This document shows positions 1 to 12,924 of a stretch of 64,000 nt of DNA, piece by piece. The position numbers and the translations under genes were made by a program. Numbering within the stretch: the first letter of the stretch is position 1; each line of letters opens with the position of its first letter. Under the pieces are notes generated by a model that saw only the letters and a list, made by a program, of their open reading frames with translations, had not been told where the DNA came from and did not search any database. The stretch is from Arachis hypogaea (Eukaryota > Streptophyta > Magnoliopsida > Fabales > Fabaceae), in NCBI RefSeq assembly GCF_003086295.3, contig NC_092040.1, positions 4,898,001 to 4,962,000 on the forward strand, in the 5' to 3' direction.

Positions 1-778
1 AAGCTGTTCAATTCCTCAGTGAAAGTTTTCACTCCACGATTGGAGCACTGGTCTCCAATTCCTGCCACAAGAATTCATTGTAATACTAGTATAATGCTAC
101 CTAAAGATGGTGAAACCGTAACAAAATAAAGAACAATAATATAGCATCTTTAAAAAAAAAATCCTAAACATCCTCCTAAATACTGAATAAGTTAGATAAT
201 TTCAAAGTCTTGAAATCTTGTAAAAGAATCACTCATTCCTTGACTTAGCTACACTTAAATCAGCAAACTCAACTAGTAAACTTGTAAACTCAGTCTAGGG
301 CCTAAACTTGTCAATCATAAGAGTCATGAGTTTTAACCGGATAGTTTGATAACCTTGTCTAGGAGGATGTATTTAGAAAGATAATCAATAATTTAACTAG
401 AAATAGAATAAATTCCCAAAAAAATGCAACAAACAAGTAGCGCAGGCTGCAACCTATATGAGTAATAGTATATGATGTGATATGAAACATGAAGGCTTTT
501 CAGAAACCGAATCCGTGTAAAATCGGAAACATATGTGGCAGAAATTGGAAAGGAGTAACCGAAATTAAATATTAGAACTACTATAGTCAAATGGAAAAGC
601 AGAATGAATAATAATTAAAAAGACAGTGTAACTAAACTCATTTATACCAAAGTTTACTACATTTATATGAAGGTAAGCAAGTAAGTAAAAGTGAGATACC
701 ATGGAGGACGATAAAGGGAATGGAGTAGGCGAGGGGGAAGATTATGAAGAGAATCGCCATTGCCATGGCCATCGCCAT
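1..778 (-). CDS. palmitoyl-protein thioesterase, exons 1 and 2 (5' part only)
   Basis: Lysosomal/vacuolar type thioesterase of the alpha/beta-hydrolase fold that removes fatty acyl groups from S-acylated proteins (family knowledge). Exon 1 runs 778 to 700 and encodes 26 residues plus one base: a start of alternating Met-Ala pairs, a hydrophobic signal peptide, then PFIVLHG. The donor GT is at 699-698. The acceptor AG is at 63-62 and exon 2 starts at 61, restoring phase 1 and reading GIGDQCSNRGVKTFTEELN up to the window edge. PFIVLHGIGDQCSN is the family's N-terminal signature. Four in-frame ATGs six bases apart (778, 772, 766, 760) make the exact start uncertain. The catalytic Ser, Asp and His lie outside the window. 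The identification is from recalled plant homologues. Confidence 0.8.
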
Positions 779-2445
779 CGCCAAGTCGCAAGGGGTTGAG
801 GAAGGTGCGTTTGGTGTATTGTAGTGTAGTCAAGGCTTCAACTTGATTCTAACCAACTACTACTCCCAACGCTTATTATTGTGTTCCCATTCCTGTTAGG
901 CTGTTAGTTACTAATAACGACAATCACGCCCTTCAATTAAAATTGCTACCCTCAACTCACATTAAGTATTTTTCATATTTAATAAACTTGACTAAATTAT
1001 TATCTAGTAATTTTTAATTATTAATTTTATATAAAACTAACTACATATAAATTTTTATTATTTTCGTTCCCTCAATCATATATACTCACCATATCTTAAA
1101 TAATAATATTATAATATTCAATATTTATGAAAAATTTAATTATTTATCTCTATATAAAGGTTTGATTGTTATTATGATGATAAATTATTCTGTAAAAAAT
1201 ATAAATAATATTTATAAATACATAAAAATAATCAAGTTTTAGGAGTTTTAATATTTTTAGAGTTTTTTAGTTTTTAATTTAAAAAATTAACTAATTAATC
1301 AAAAAAATATAATAAAATTATGAATTTAATTTTAACAAACAGATAATTTTATTTTTTAAATAATGAGTGTTATATATGTATATTAAAAACCTGTCATTCA
1401 TCAAATTAATTATCTGTAAAAAATATATATTAGAATATAAAATATATATTAAAAATAGATTAAATAACGTATATATTTAACATAAATATAATAACTGATT
1501 TAATAGTTGATATTATGACTAGTTTTTAGTATATATATAACGTTTTTGTTTTAAAATAACAATCCATACAAATTAAATACATGAAATACTATTCTTTGAA
1601 CTGAGAATTCGCTCTTATGAGAAGAAATTATTATGGTGCATGAGGTAGATAAGTTTGTTTTCTTTCCATTAAATTCAAAGACGATGCAAGGCTAAAATTT
1701 ACAGGGAAGATTGATTTCCAGATGACTTAACCAGCATGTGCCTAATCCTTTTACTTGTAAGCTTCCATTACTTCATGGACAACCAAGCCGACAGTTAAAG
1801 CGTGCACGACTCATATATGTGGCCAATTGGCCCTTAAGCATTAAGGTTAATTTTTTTTTTTTTTTGTCAGTGAATTGGACAACTTCCAATTCTAGGTACC
1901 CTAATAAATTGAACAATCATCAATTCTAGATACATATTCCATCCACACACTCTTCACATTTTTTTACCACATTTTTTCTTCAATTGCAATCTCTAGAATT
2001 TGAACCTTAGACCTTTAAAGTAAAGAGGAGGAGATATGTCATGTGAAATAAGGTTCGTTGGTATTAAAATTAATTTTTAATTTGGTGTCAAAGCCCATGG
2101 TCTTTTAGCCCATCTTTAAAGTTGGATCCCTCATCACTGAACCTCATTCCCATTACATGGGCTGTGTCACTGGCCCGTTTTAATAACAAGAAAAAAAAAA
2201 AACTCCCAGCCTTATTTACAGTTTGATTTCTCAATAGGTTAAACCACTAAAAATGCATTTGAATTATTTTGTCATTGCAAAAATTTTTAAAAATTTTATT
2301 ATCAACAAAAATATTTTTAATTATTTAAAAACGTGACAAAAATGCGCATCTATGAACTGAAATGTTCTAGATTAATGCAAAAGAATCATGTGACAAACGG
2401 TAGTTCTTATTTGGAACGTGGGACTCTAACATTTGCAAATAAATC
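779..2445. other. AT-rich intergenic DNA upstream of the thioesterase
   Basis: No gene seen. 1385-1540 resembles the interior of the small AT-rich MITE family at 36085-36248 (shared run AAAATATATATTAGAATATA) but its ends are decayed. A short reading frame at 1738-1929 contains a long poly-T run and has no family resemblance. Confidence 0.4.
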
Positions 2446-2972
2446 GGTCCAACCTATTCGAATAGAGTAAACTACCCGACCCACTGCAGATAGGGTAGAA
2501 ATCGGTTCAGGTATGCCTGCGGGTAGGGTAGGATACGGGTTTAGAATGTATCCTATTCTACCCTATCCGCACCTCATATATAACACATATTTTATAAAAA
2601 TTAGGTATATAGTGAAGGAAGTGAGAGTTGAACTAACTCACAACCCTCCTCATGTAATGACTTACAATAAGTGAACAACCATAAATTAGTTAGTTAATTT
2701 AGTAATTTAGAATATTAGTTTTTTATTTTATGTTATTAATATGTATGAAATTCAGAATGATTGAATTTTATATTTACTTTAAAAAATTTGATATTTCTGC
2801 GGATAGAATAGGGTAGAGTAGGGTTTAAAACTTTAGGGTGTGGGTAGGATTAGGGTTGAGAGATTCTCAACCCACAGATAGAGTAGAGTAGAATTTTAAT
2901 GAAATTTTTAACTTGCGAGTAGGGTTAGGGTAGGATTTAGACCCTACTTTATCTTACCCATTGCTAACCTTA
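2446..2972. mobile_element. degraded hAT-type MITE (GGGTAGGGTAGG family)
   Basis: Long stretches match the complete element at 40380-40926: the GCCTGCGGGTAGGGTAGGAT run, ATATATAACACATATTTTAT, and a right end reading ACCCATTGCTAACCTTA. The left terminal repeat has been lost or mutated, so no target duplication can be given. Non-coding; boundaries approximate. Confidence 0.6.
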
Positions 2973-3546
2973 GAAGCAAATCTTTAATCACACTAGATAT
3001 TTTTGACATATTTTAAAATTATTTACAAATATTTTCGTTGATAATAAAATTCAAAAATATTTTTATCAGTGCCAAGTTACATGCATTTTTTTTTATCGTT
3101 TATCCTTTCTCAATACTATCCGTTGACCAAAATGGCAAAAACTATGATATTGACTTGAAGGTAGACTGTCTTTGAGTTTGAGGTGCAGGCAAGAAAAAAT
3201 TTATTTAAGAGAATACTAAAAGTCAGAAATTTAATTGTCAAAGTTTTAATTAGGCATGGCATCTACAAGTAATCAACACCCATTGAATCTTAACATATTC
3301 CTACTAGAATTCTGGTTATATATACTCGTAACCAATCTTTTTTCCTATGAATATTTTCCAACCATTAAAGCAAGTTAGCAATCTAACAGTAACAGCTTAA
3401 AGGATATATGAATATATATGAGCCATTAGTAACACCTCTGTTTAAAGTCTTTTTTACATTGAGCAGTAATATTTTGCTCTTGGCAAAGCTTACAACAGCT
3501 TTTTCTTTTTCCAATTTAGTACAAAACATATAACTATCACAAAACT
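2973..3546. other. intergenic, downstream of the GUB_WAK gene
   Basis: AT-rich sequence with no coding similarity seen; the 3' untranslated region of the minus-strand gene ending at 3547 should lie here. I looked for a RING-H2 or kinase exon on the minus strand and found none. Confidence 0.4.
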
Positions 3547-4526
3547 TTAGAATATAGTGGAGTAGACATTTGGCAAGCTCTGCAATAATGGGTCCTCTTT
3601 CTCACTGCAATTCCATGTGGACCCAGTAACCTTTATTATGCTTATCATCATAAGTGCAATTGCCACCGCCAAAGAACACATGCTCAATCCTAAAACTGGA
3701 CACAAGGTTCAAACATAAAGTTAAAAATTATAGAATCTTCATGCAATACAATAATTACTGATGTACTATAAGAAATTTCTTAATGTCTCATAAAATATAC
3801 ATGCTGACATTAAAATTTCTACTCGCGTGATTATGAATTAACAAAGTACAAACTAATATAAATGAAAAAAGATTAATTTTTACCTGTGTAACGTGTTGTG
3901 TGGGAATCTGTGGTCTTGCTTATTGCTTTATCTTTTCTTTCTTCAGAATGCGGCAAGTTCCATGTCAATGCAAGACCAAGACTATTGTCTGAGATATAAG
4001 GGCTATACTCAAAGGGAATTGCCACGGTTTTGAAACCGTTGCAAGAACCAGGCACATGCAGTTCAGGGTCGACAGTGTAAACATGAGAACCTGAGGCACT
4101 CAAGCATGGAACCTCAGTGAAAGAAGGGGTAGATAGCTTTGTAGAGCAATTGAGGTATGTGTAGTTCTTCAGAACATGGTAGTATTGGAAAGGTGTAGAT
4201 GAGAGATTGAGGTTGAGAAAGACACCATGAACACAGTTCTTGGGATCAAGAAGCTGAATCTTTTTGGTATCATAGCTAATGGATTTGACAACCAAATCAC
4301 CATAAGATGGAAAATGGATAGTGGTGAGGTTTTCCTTGCAGAGGAGTTCAAAGCCAGGGAGGGATCCTTTTATGTGGAATGGATAGTGGATGGAAGGGCC
4401 ATCATGGCTGCACTTGGATGAATCATGGTAGCTTGAATATGTGGCTTTGGTGGTTGAGGTTTGGAAGGTTAAAACCAAGAGGAGAATGAAGAAGAAGAAG
4501 AAGGAGAAGTAGGTGAATGAAGCCAT
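3547..4526 (-). CDS. GUB_WAK-domain protein, ATL20/LRK10L-like ectodomain without RING or kinase
   Basis: Proposed exon 1 is 4526-3884: a signal peptide with a phenylalanine/leucine-rich core, then a cysteine-rich wall-associated ectodomain. Family hallmarks seen are IHYPFHI, GFELLC, DPKNC, YTYLNCS and LALTWNLP. This module binds or is predicted to bind pectic galacturonan and normally heads RING-H2 (ATL20-22) or receptor-kinase proteins. The donor CAG/GTAAAA is at 3883-3882. An acceptor at 3697-3696 gives exon 2 (3695-3547) in the same phase, encoding a hydrophobic helix (SLAVAIALMMISII) and a short tail ending TAA, 263 residues in all. No cytoplasmic RING or kinase follows. The CRxCE...CGF segment usual after TWxLP is also missing. 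A second frame of exon 2 (GGGNCTYDDKHNKGYW) is open too and would need another splice phase, so the 3' structure is uncertain. Either a truncated paralogue or a small membrane-anchored wall-binding protein. Confidence 0.65.
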
Positions 4527-6222
4527 CGGTTATTGACTTGAAAATGCAGAACAAGTCTTGAAGGACAATTAGAATAATAGGATGTGTGAGGCACTCTTTG
4601 CCAGTTCTTAACTAGTTATATTGGTTGGTGGGGTCAGGGGTGGAATAAAATTCCAACACCAGCAATCCTAATCTACCATTTAAAGATCCTTCACAATTCT
4701 AGTAGCACATTTTCTTTCTCTTTTTCCAAGTTTACTATTTGGAATTTTTTTTTTCATTCTTAAGGGCTTGTTATTCAATAAAAAATATTATACTATTTAT
4801 TAATTAGACAAATTTTAACTTTCTATTTTGTTAAGTTTTATATGAATAGTTGAGATTTAAAAGAGTCATCTACTAATTAATTGAGTTAGCCATATATTTT
4901 TCTTTTTAACTTTCAGATGGACTACATATTTTTTTTTTACAAATTGTAAAACATACAATTTATTTATTTTTATTTATTTCCTCTAATAGCAGGTGTTTTT
5001 CAAAGAGCGTTGTACTCCCTATTTATTCAAAATGCATTATCATTGGCTGAGTTTTTTCAATAATAATAAAAATAAAAGCAAAATTGAATGGACAAACGCC
5101 ACAAAACTAAAAGTACATGATTTCTTACAAGTTTCTACAAGGTATGGTGTTGATGTGGGTCATAAAGGTTAAAGATGAGGACTTTGGGTGGGGACAAATA
5201 AATAAACCTGTAAACCCCTTGCTAAGGAACGAGCAGGAGCAGAATCTCTCAAAAAGTTACACATGGGCCTAAATTGAATGTTGACCTGAAACAGAAATGT
5301 GAAATGTCCCTTGTGACCTGGTCGCCTATCACCATCATAATTTTCTGTCTCATTTGCTTGACTTGGAGCTGTACTAGTCTATGTGGAAAATACAAGTCAT
5401 TTTTATTAGAAAAAGATAAGAAAGTTCTCTTAATAAATAAGAATCCAACGAGGGTGTTATGTAGAGTAAACTTGTCAGCATGGTTAAAAGGCAATCAAGT
5501 GATTCTGTATTTATATATAATGTGTATGCCAGTATCTGTATAACAATATTAATGACAGTAGCCTATTTAAGATACCATATGATTATATTCCGTTCCTTGT
5601 TACTATCAAAGACTGTTTCTTTACGAAATTTGCCGGTACAAAGCACAGCTAGAACCTAGAGCATCATCCCTTTGCGTGACACACTCAAAATCTCATCTGA
5701 TATTCGACCATGTCACAGTTATACCTTTTTTTCCCTCCTTCTGTAGTCTCTGAGCTGAGACTATAACTATCCACATACATTTATCATGTTAAAACCGTCT
5801 ACACTGCACTTTTTGTGCACTGAATCCCTCCCTTTAGTCTACGAGACTATGACATTGATTCTATTTAATGGGGGAAAGCACAAATATATTTAGAGTAACT
5901 GGTAATTTCGAATGTAACTTTAACTACAAGAGAGGGGGAGGCTGGGGGATAAAGTTAAACTGGCATAGTACCCACATCTTGGTGTATATTGCACTTGGTA
6001 ATTAGTAACATCTACAACAGTATCATCTGGTCCATATTGACACTTGCATGATAAAATATACAACACACTATTGTCTTCAGTCTACAAGCTTAACCCTTTG
6101 ACTTTCAGTCTAAGATATTTCACTTATGAGAAAATTGTTGTACTATAAAGGCTCATTATACATACGGTACAAGACAGTAGAACAACCGGACAATAATAAC
6201 CCAGAAGATGAAGGAATAACAA
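4527..6222. other. intergenic
   Basis: Contains the promoter of the minus-strand GUB_WAK gene (just above 4526) and, near 6222, the 3' untranslated region of the PPPDE gene. Overlapping reading frames at 5249-5543 on both strands show no family resemblance. Nothing else seen. Confidence 0.4.
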
Positions 6223-8700
6223 TCATATGACCTCTCTTGCTACCCTAACTGGTTTCTCCTTTAGAAAGGCGATATCACCGTTTGGTGCAGTTAGGAGATG
6301 GTGATTTGAATCCTCGTCTTCACTTTCGACTGACAAGGAAAGGCCATCGGATTTTGATCCATCGTCATCTGCAATGACAGTTATTTAGATCCATTTTCTC
6401 TCATGATTTCATATTATTACAGAGGGGCAAGAATCCTTTCTTCTACAGTCCACTAAGAGCCCCCGAATCATCACAAGGAGCATATATTTTAGAAAATATT
6501 ATCACAAAAAACAGGATATCCATCCTAGATTGTATAATAATACACAAACAAAATATTCAATAGTTTACAGAAGTCTTTATAATTCAAATATATGCTATAA
6601 TGCTTCATATTTCTCAAGGGAAGAAAGAAAGTTCAAAAGCACACTCTAAATCTGCCTCCTTCTGGACTCACCTGAAGTGCAACTTTCCCTCAATAAGTCT
6701 TTGACAGCAGTTACACACAGAGACCAACATATTTTAACATATTCAATGTGCCCGTCTATAACAAATATAGTCTTTCTTGCACAACCATTAACCAATAAAA
6801 TCAAAACAAGAAATCATTAAGGACAACCAATTGTCTGTCTTACCAGAATATGTGAGGCATTCCGGGAGATGTCTAACTGCAGCGACCTGAAGGCTTTGTG
6901 GAAGCAGACAACTGCAGAAAGAACCTGAAAGGCAAAAACACATCAAATGCAAGCCTGTGTTTGGATATGCATTTGCACTCTTAAAATCCCAGATGCAAAC
7001 TTGATTTTGTTCCAAGTATGTTAGGATCCTCCTTCCCAAAATCAATTATAGCTCTAAACCAATGTTTTGGAAAAAGTATCGCTTTCTTCTTTCTCGTTGG
7101 AACTTTTTCACGGTGAGTTATTTTAATTGTAAACTTCCCAAATTATCCTCTAAAGTGTAATCACATGTTATTTGAGTATAGGCAATAAATAAATAAATAA
7201 AGACACTATAAAATTCATAGCCATCGATATTATGATTTTATCAATATCCAAACAACAATTTATTATATCAAATAACCAGACATAAATTACTATAAGTTAA
7301 AATCAATTCTAACCAAAATAACTATAACAGAATCAGTCTATGAAATAAAATCAAATACATCCTAAACTCACACCATATTGTGGAACAAAGTCCAATTGTA
7401 AGCATGCTTGCAGCATCTTATTTAAAAAAAAATGAAATAAAGCTATAGAACATAAATTGCATTTGCATGCTAAACATTCAAATTACAAAATATACAACAT
7501 CAGCAAGAAGAAATACTTACCGACATGAGCCAGCCGATTTACCCATGCAGGAATTGGCTTCCCAGTTAATTGTTGGGAAACTTCATCTGTAAAATGGTTG
7601 CAATTCTTGGCAATAAGATGGTAAGTGTCTCCATGATATTTTTCAGCGAGGCGCTCAATGAAAGACCGGAACTCTGATTTAGACATATCGGTGCTGCCCA
7701 ACAACACTGATCGTCTAAAGATGAAACCGGGGCAACTTCTTGGTTCTACCTCAAACACACCGCTCGATGCGTACTCATGTGCTCCAAAGCCATATTCCAT
7801 ACCATGCACTGTTCATGAAAACAATAAGTTAGTACAAGATGGTCTTGATAAAGTACATATACGTTCCTTCACTGACATGAAATGGTCCTGCAAATTTGAC
7901 ACCCATTGTTCAAGAGCTGGATGAATTTATTGTCTAATGTTATTATATACATTAAGTTGTCATATGCTGTAGCTCAGTTATTGTAGATTCCCTCTTCCAG
8001 CTGTACTTCAACACAAAATCAATAGTCTCACTACCCAAATAAATCAAATCTTGAGGATAATCATACAAAATTAGAAAGCGATAAATTCGTCCAACACTTA
8101 TCAACCGTATTTAACAACAAATGAAGCTATCACATCACAGTTAAGATTGGGAAAATAAGAGGAGATCCAGCCTCTTATGCCAGTTTTATTGTCTAAAGTA
8201 TAAACTAATGCATCAACAGCTCATTTCACATGTGACATACTTATGGAGACAATTCAAAGATCCCCAAATGTAAATGCACATACTGTTAGGAGAAAAGAGA
8301 GAGACTTGTTTTTATTAGTATCATAAATTCATCAATGAAGAACATAAATAACAGAATCTTAAGCCATTAAAATCAACAAAACACGACATTTTGAATCAGA
8401 ATGTTTCAATAGTGTTTAAAATTGTATCCTCAATCTAGCACCTAATGCTAAAAAGTGCTCCATAACAAGCAGAGCAGACAACAAAACATGACATGAAGGA
8501 GTTGAAAAATAAAAAATTAGCATAAAAGGAAGAGAATTAGACAAACCTTCAATACCAGAATGAAAGACCCCAAGGCCAAAGAAATAAAGATAATTGTTTA
8601 TGGGAATAAGATCATAAACATTGAGGTACACCGTGACACGGCTCTTCTGGTCACTGTTCTGCTCCCTTTGCGACCTTATGCTCAGTGGAAACAACCGCAT
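6223..8700 (-). CDS. PPPDE/DeSI-like thiol peptidase, four exons, complete
   Basis: Related to DeSI proteases, papain-like enzymes that act as deSUMOylating or deubiquitinating isopeptidases; closest in memory to Arabidopsis deSI-like At4g17486. Exons: 8700-8547, 7808-7521, 6924-6844, 6368-6223; all introns are GT-AG, phase 1, and the joined reading frame is 222 codons plus stop. The PPPDE domain spans about residues 23-150: VYLNVYDL, then FHSGIE with the catalytic His (residue 47), VFEVEP, and KNCNHF with the nucleophilic Cys (residue 121). WVNRLAHVG and QVAAVRHLPE follow. The last exon is acidic (VESEDEDSN) and looks disordered. The start at MRLFPLS matches a conserved N-terminus in related plant proteins. 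Nothing appears broken. Confidence 0.9.
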
Positions 8701-9070
8701 TGTGGTCAGCAGAAACAATTCCTTGAACTTTATTCGAAGAATCGAAACCACATCTTGCAATAGTTTGAGAGTAAGAAGCCCTAGAAAATCTCCCCCAAAA
8801 AAAGTGAATTGAAGCCCTTGAAAGAATTGAGGAGAGATGAGAAGGACTTACGATTGGAGGAGTAGGGAATATAATAAGAATAAGAATAGGAATTGAAATT
8901 GAACAAGAATTAGGAAGTGAACTGGTTGTGGCCCCTTCCTTCCCCCTTAAGCTGGGATTAGAGTAGTGAGAGTGATGGTTATGGTGGCTTGGGGGTTTTG
9001 GCCATTTTGCCGCCGTAATATTTGTTAATATGCCAACTGTTATGGGTGTAATAGTAACGGCCATTGTCAA
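8701..9070 (-). other. 5' untranslated leader and promoter of the PPPDE gene
   Basis: A consensus donor (GTAAGT, minus strand, 8851-8846) followed by a pyrimidine-rich stretch ending TTTTCTAG suggests a short intron in the 5' leader. The long open frame here on the minus strand is Ser/Pro/Ile-rich with no family match and is probably leader or promoter read by chance. Confidence 0.4.
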
Positions 9071-10811
9071 TACTGTTACTACACCACATTCTCACATTCT
9101 CCTTTCTTTTCAACCTCAACTAACGGATTTTTGACGGAGTGTGTCTGTGTTGTATATAAATTAGAAAATGCAGCATTTTTTAAAAGAATAATGCTACATA
9201 AATGATAAATATTATTATTTTTTATTAATACTTTATTAATAATAATTATATATATTTTATACAAAAATATATATAATTTATATTTATATTTATTAAAATT
9301 TTGTACATATAAATTAATACAGTTTGTATCTATATTTTCTAAAATTTATACTTATAAATTAATAAAATTTATTTGTTAAAAATAATTTAATATTTATACT
9401 AGTCAAATAATGATAAAAAATATTAAAAATTACTTGTCTCCAAAAATTTCTTTATTTAAAATATGATTTGTTATTAGAATTAGAAATGACAATTTATATT
9501 ACTCAACCTGCTCCTATTCAATTGGACGAATAATCACTTCAGCCCAACATAGAATAGATTTTGATTTGGGTATGTATTTCAACTTTGTTTAAATAAAAAA
9601 TAGAAAGAAGGAGAAAATTTTATATAATAATTTTAAAGGAGTAGAGTCTACTAAAAAAATTTTCTCTTTTCTTTTAACCAGAAAACTTGAAATTTAAAAG
9701 TGATAAGAAGAAAATCAAATTTCTCATGTTACCTTTTTTTTTAAATACTTTGTTATGTAATTAAGAAAATATGATATTCTTAATGGTTGTATTTAGATGA
9801 AAACAAATGTTACTAGAGCGGGGGTGGTTTTCCATGGACTAGCTAGCAATCATTTGCAGCACTCAGCAATGAATATGAAGCACGCAAGGCGTGGTACAAG
9901 GGTGAATAACATTAAACAAGTGTGATGCTCACGCATGTTCCGCTTCAATCCATTCAGTAGCACTAACATTATTAACGTTGTTCGCAAGTCTTTCCAACAT
10001 TTATGTTACATCTATTGTAGGCTTAGCTTATAGCCATCTCCATGTTTCAACTTGTAGGCGTAGTAGCTACTGTAAATATGTTATACGCCTAACAAGAATG
10101 CTCTACAGCAATGGAATTATGTAACATGTTTCGTTAATCAACGATAATCTCATTGAATTGGTAATTAAGTAGTTGCTTATAATACATTTCTTTTTTATTT
10201 CAGTTTAGACAGACATGGCATCAGTAACTTATAATTATTATTTCATATATATAACCTTTCTTATCAATTGCTATAGTTGAATATAAATGATGTTGTTTTC
10301 AATAATAAATTCGGTAACAATGTGCAAGACAAGAGACTGGGCAACAAGGAAGGAGCGGCAAATTGCTCCAGCCCAATGAGACTTTACTTTTAAGCAATAA
10401 TAATTGATAGATTTCCCATTATTTATTTATCTTTCTCTTATCCATTTAAATTTTTAAGACGTATAATAATTTTATGAGAATAATAAATAAAATATAGAAA
10501 TAAGTTCACCATCAATGCCACTATCAAATACGTATACCACAGAAAATTGCTACAATAATATATAAGAAGTTACACATACAACATTATGTGTTTTAAAAAC
10601 GCAGCAAGTATTTGATGGTCTTTGTGAATATACTAAAATATCAACATGATTTTAAGGAGATATCAATTCTAATATGATTTTCTCATTTTTCTTTTTTTTA
10701 TGTAAATAGGATTAATTATGATATTATTTCTTTTTTAGTTTAAATTATATATTTTTACAAGTTTTGCGATAAAAAATTTTTCTTTTGTTTTAGGTTTGTA
10801 TTTTTTTATCT
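9071..10811. other. AT-rich intergenic DNA
   Basis: No gene, terminal repeat or recognisable domain seen. Slightly more complex sequence at 9800-10150 has many stops on both strands. Confidence 0.4.
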
Positions 10812-10820
10812 TAGTTCTTA

Positions 10821-11050
10821 GGGCAAAATGGACTAATAAATCAAATGGAACAAAAAAATTACACAAATCAACTAAAAGCAAAAACGTTACATGGATCTCC
10901 CAAAAGAACAATTTTATGTAAATGAATGAGACCCATTCGATTTACACAATCCAACACTAATTCGAATCAGGCCAAATCAAATTAGTAGTGATGCATATAA
11001 ATCGAATTTGACCAATTCAAATTATGCATGCAAGGACGTCACTAGTAATT
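10821..11050 (+). repeat. MULE-A left terminal inverted repeat
   Basis: Pairs with 14112-14340 in reverse complement. It contains repeated TTCGA-centred motifs (CATTCGATTTAC, TAATTCGAAT, AAATCGAATTTG). Inner edge is approximate. Confidence 0.85.
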
Positions 11051-11124
11051 CGAAACAACATGTTTCGAATTATCAAGAACATGTAAATTGAACGAGGTAA
11101 ATTCGATTTACTTAAGCCTCCACG

Positions 11125-11134
11125 TATATAAATA
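11125..11134 (+). promoter_or_regulatory. TATA box of MULE-A mudrA
   Basis: TATATAAATA lies about 40 bases before the mudrA ATG at 11174, immediately inside the left terminal repeat. Confidence 0.55.
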
Positions 11135-11173
11135 TAATGTGAACGTGAATTCCTCCCATTGGAGTGAAACACA

Positions 11174-12905
11174 ATGGCTAGTGAGGAGAATTTCTTAGTG
11201 TTGGTACACTATAGAGGGTTGATTAAGAAAAAAAACACGCTCTAGTATTAAGTTTATTTACTGATAAAGATCCTCTCAGTGTTTTTCTAAAACCTAAAAT
11301 GAGCTTCGTTGAGTTCCTGAATTCTATAATCCAGAAACTGGGGTTGCAAGGCGTGAAACGGGTTGAGAAGTTATTCCATTGCATTTCGATTTCAGTTTTG
11401 CGAGAAGATGCGAAATACGATTCATTTGTCATAGGGAATGATGAGGATTTGGAGGTTCTGTTCCATTATCGTCGGCAATTTTCCGATGTCAGGACACCTG
11501 AGCTGTTGGTCAAACTTGTAGATGTGGTCTCTAGCTCAGATGGTTCGAACTGGAATCCCCAAACTCCAGAAACAGCAATCTGTTCTAGTTTGAGGTCTGT
11601 TGGTGCCTCTTCATCCGTGCCTGTGATTGCACCTCAGGCAATGGTGGTTGTCTTCCCGTCCTTCGCAGCTAATTCAACCGCAGTGGCGATGAAGAAGTTG
11701 GTATTATCTATACGGCGCCGGTTTCTTTACATGGTGGAACACCGGATGGTATAAACCATGTATTGCCGGATGATGATGACGCTGATGATGTGGATCTGAA
11801 CATCGTTGCCAATGATAGCGGTGATGATATAGCAGCAAGTAATCCAGCTGGGGCTGGCGGAGCGTCCACCACAGGGACTCAACAGTATCCCCCACACTTT
11901 TCATTTTTTGACTTGGATGCCATGAGACAAGGAGGGGATTCCTGGCGAACCTGTTGGATTTAGTGCCAGAGATACACAGGGTACCAGAGGTCTATCAGAA
12001 TTTCAGGTTGGTCAGCAGTTTCAGGACAAATAGGAGGCCATGTTAAGCGTGAAGACCTATAGCATCCGATGCGGGGTACAGTACAAAGTGGTAGAGTCCA
12101 ATTATCGCAAGTACATTGGAAAGTGTAAGGAATTTGGCAACGGGTGCACATGGTTGATTAAGATCAATCTTAGCCATCGTAAAGGTATTTGGGAGGTAAA
12201 ACGATACAATGGACCTTATACTTGTCTGGCCACATCGATCTCAAGCGATCACAGAATTCTTGATTATCATGTGATATCGGCCTTCATACTGCCAATGGTT
12301 AGAGCTGATGTAGCCGTGTGTATCAAGGTACTACTCAATACGACAGAGGCACATTTCGGGTTTAGACCGACTTATAGGAGGATTTGGTTGGCTAAGCAGA
12401 AGACCGTAGCACATATTTACGGAGATTGGGATGAGTTATACAATGAGTTGCTGCAATGGGTCCTAGGTGTGCAGATGAAGATGCCTGGTAATGTTGTAGT
12501 GTTGAGAACGAATCCTGTGCGAGTGGGTGGGCAGGTAAACCAGTCGCAAGCCTATTTTCACTGGCTTGTTTGGACATTCCCACCGTGTATTGAGGCATTC
12601 CGGCATTGCAAGCCGTTGGTTAGTATCAACGGGACCCACCTATATGGCAAATACAGGGGTACGTTGCTAGTTGTAATTGCACAAGACAGGAACTCCAACA
12701 TCCTGCCTATTGCATTTGCACTTGTGGAGGGTGAGAATGCTAAGTCGTGGTCTTTTTTCCTATCCCACATCCGCCAGCACGTGACACCACAGTCGGGTAT
12801 TCTGGTGATATCAGATCGGCACAATGGTATCAAGGCGACACTTGAATCTCCCGACGGAGGTTGGCTACCACCTGCTTCATACCGTACAATCTGTATTCGA
12901 CATGC
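11174..12905 (+). pseudogene. mudrA-type transposase (MULE-A), broken and 3'-truncated
   Basis: Transposase of a Mutator-like element. The ATG at 11174 starts MASEENFLVLVHYRG. The frame is lost in a poly-A run near 11230 and resumes in another frame at 11299-11754, which holds FVEFLNSIIQKLGLQGVKR. It shifts again near 11700 and 11960. The longest open piece (12040 onward) carries the MuDR N-terminal zinc-binding domain (CKEFGNGCTWLIK, then GPYTC) and the MULE catalytic domain. The first catalytic position reads SINGTHLYGKY where the family has SIDGTHL: codon 12628-12630 is AAC (Asn). The second, VISDRHNG, is intact. The reading ends just after CIRHAA where the sequence runs into the PMD remnant, so the third acidic residue, SWIM finger and CCHC knuckle are all missing. 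Certainly non-functional. Confidence 0.9.
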
Positions 12906-12924
12906 TGCATACCGTGCATTGTAT

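Noticed and set aside
5249..5543. Overlapping 81- and 89-codon frames
   Set aside because: Mutually antisense, no motif and no supporting splice structure.
8651..9070. 139-codon frame upstream of the PPPDE gene
   Set aside because: Different frame from the peptidase, no homology seen, and overlaps the likely 5' leader and its intron.
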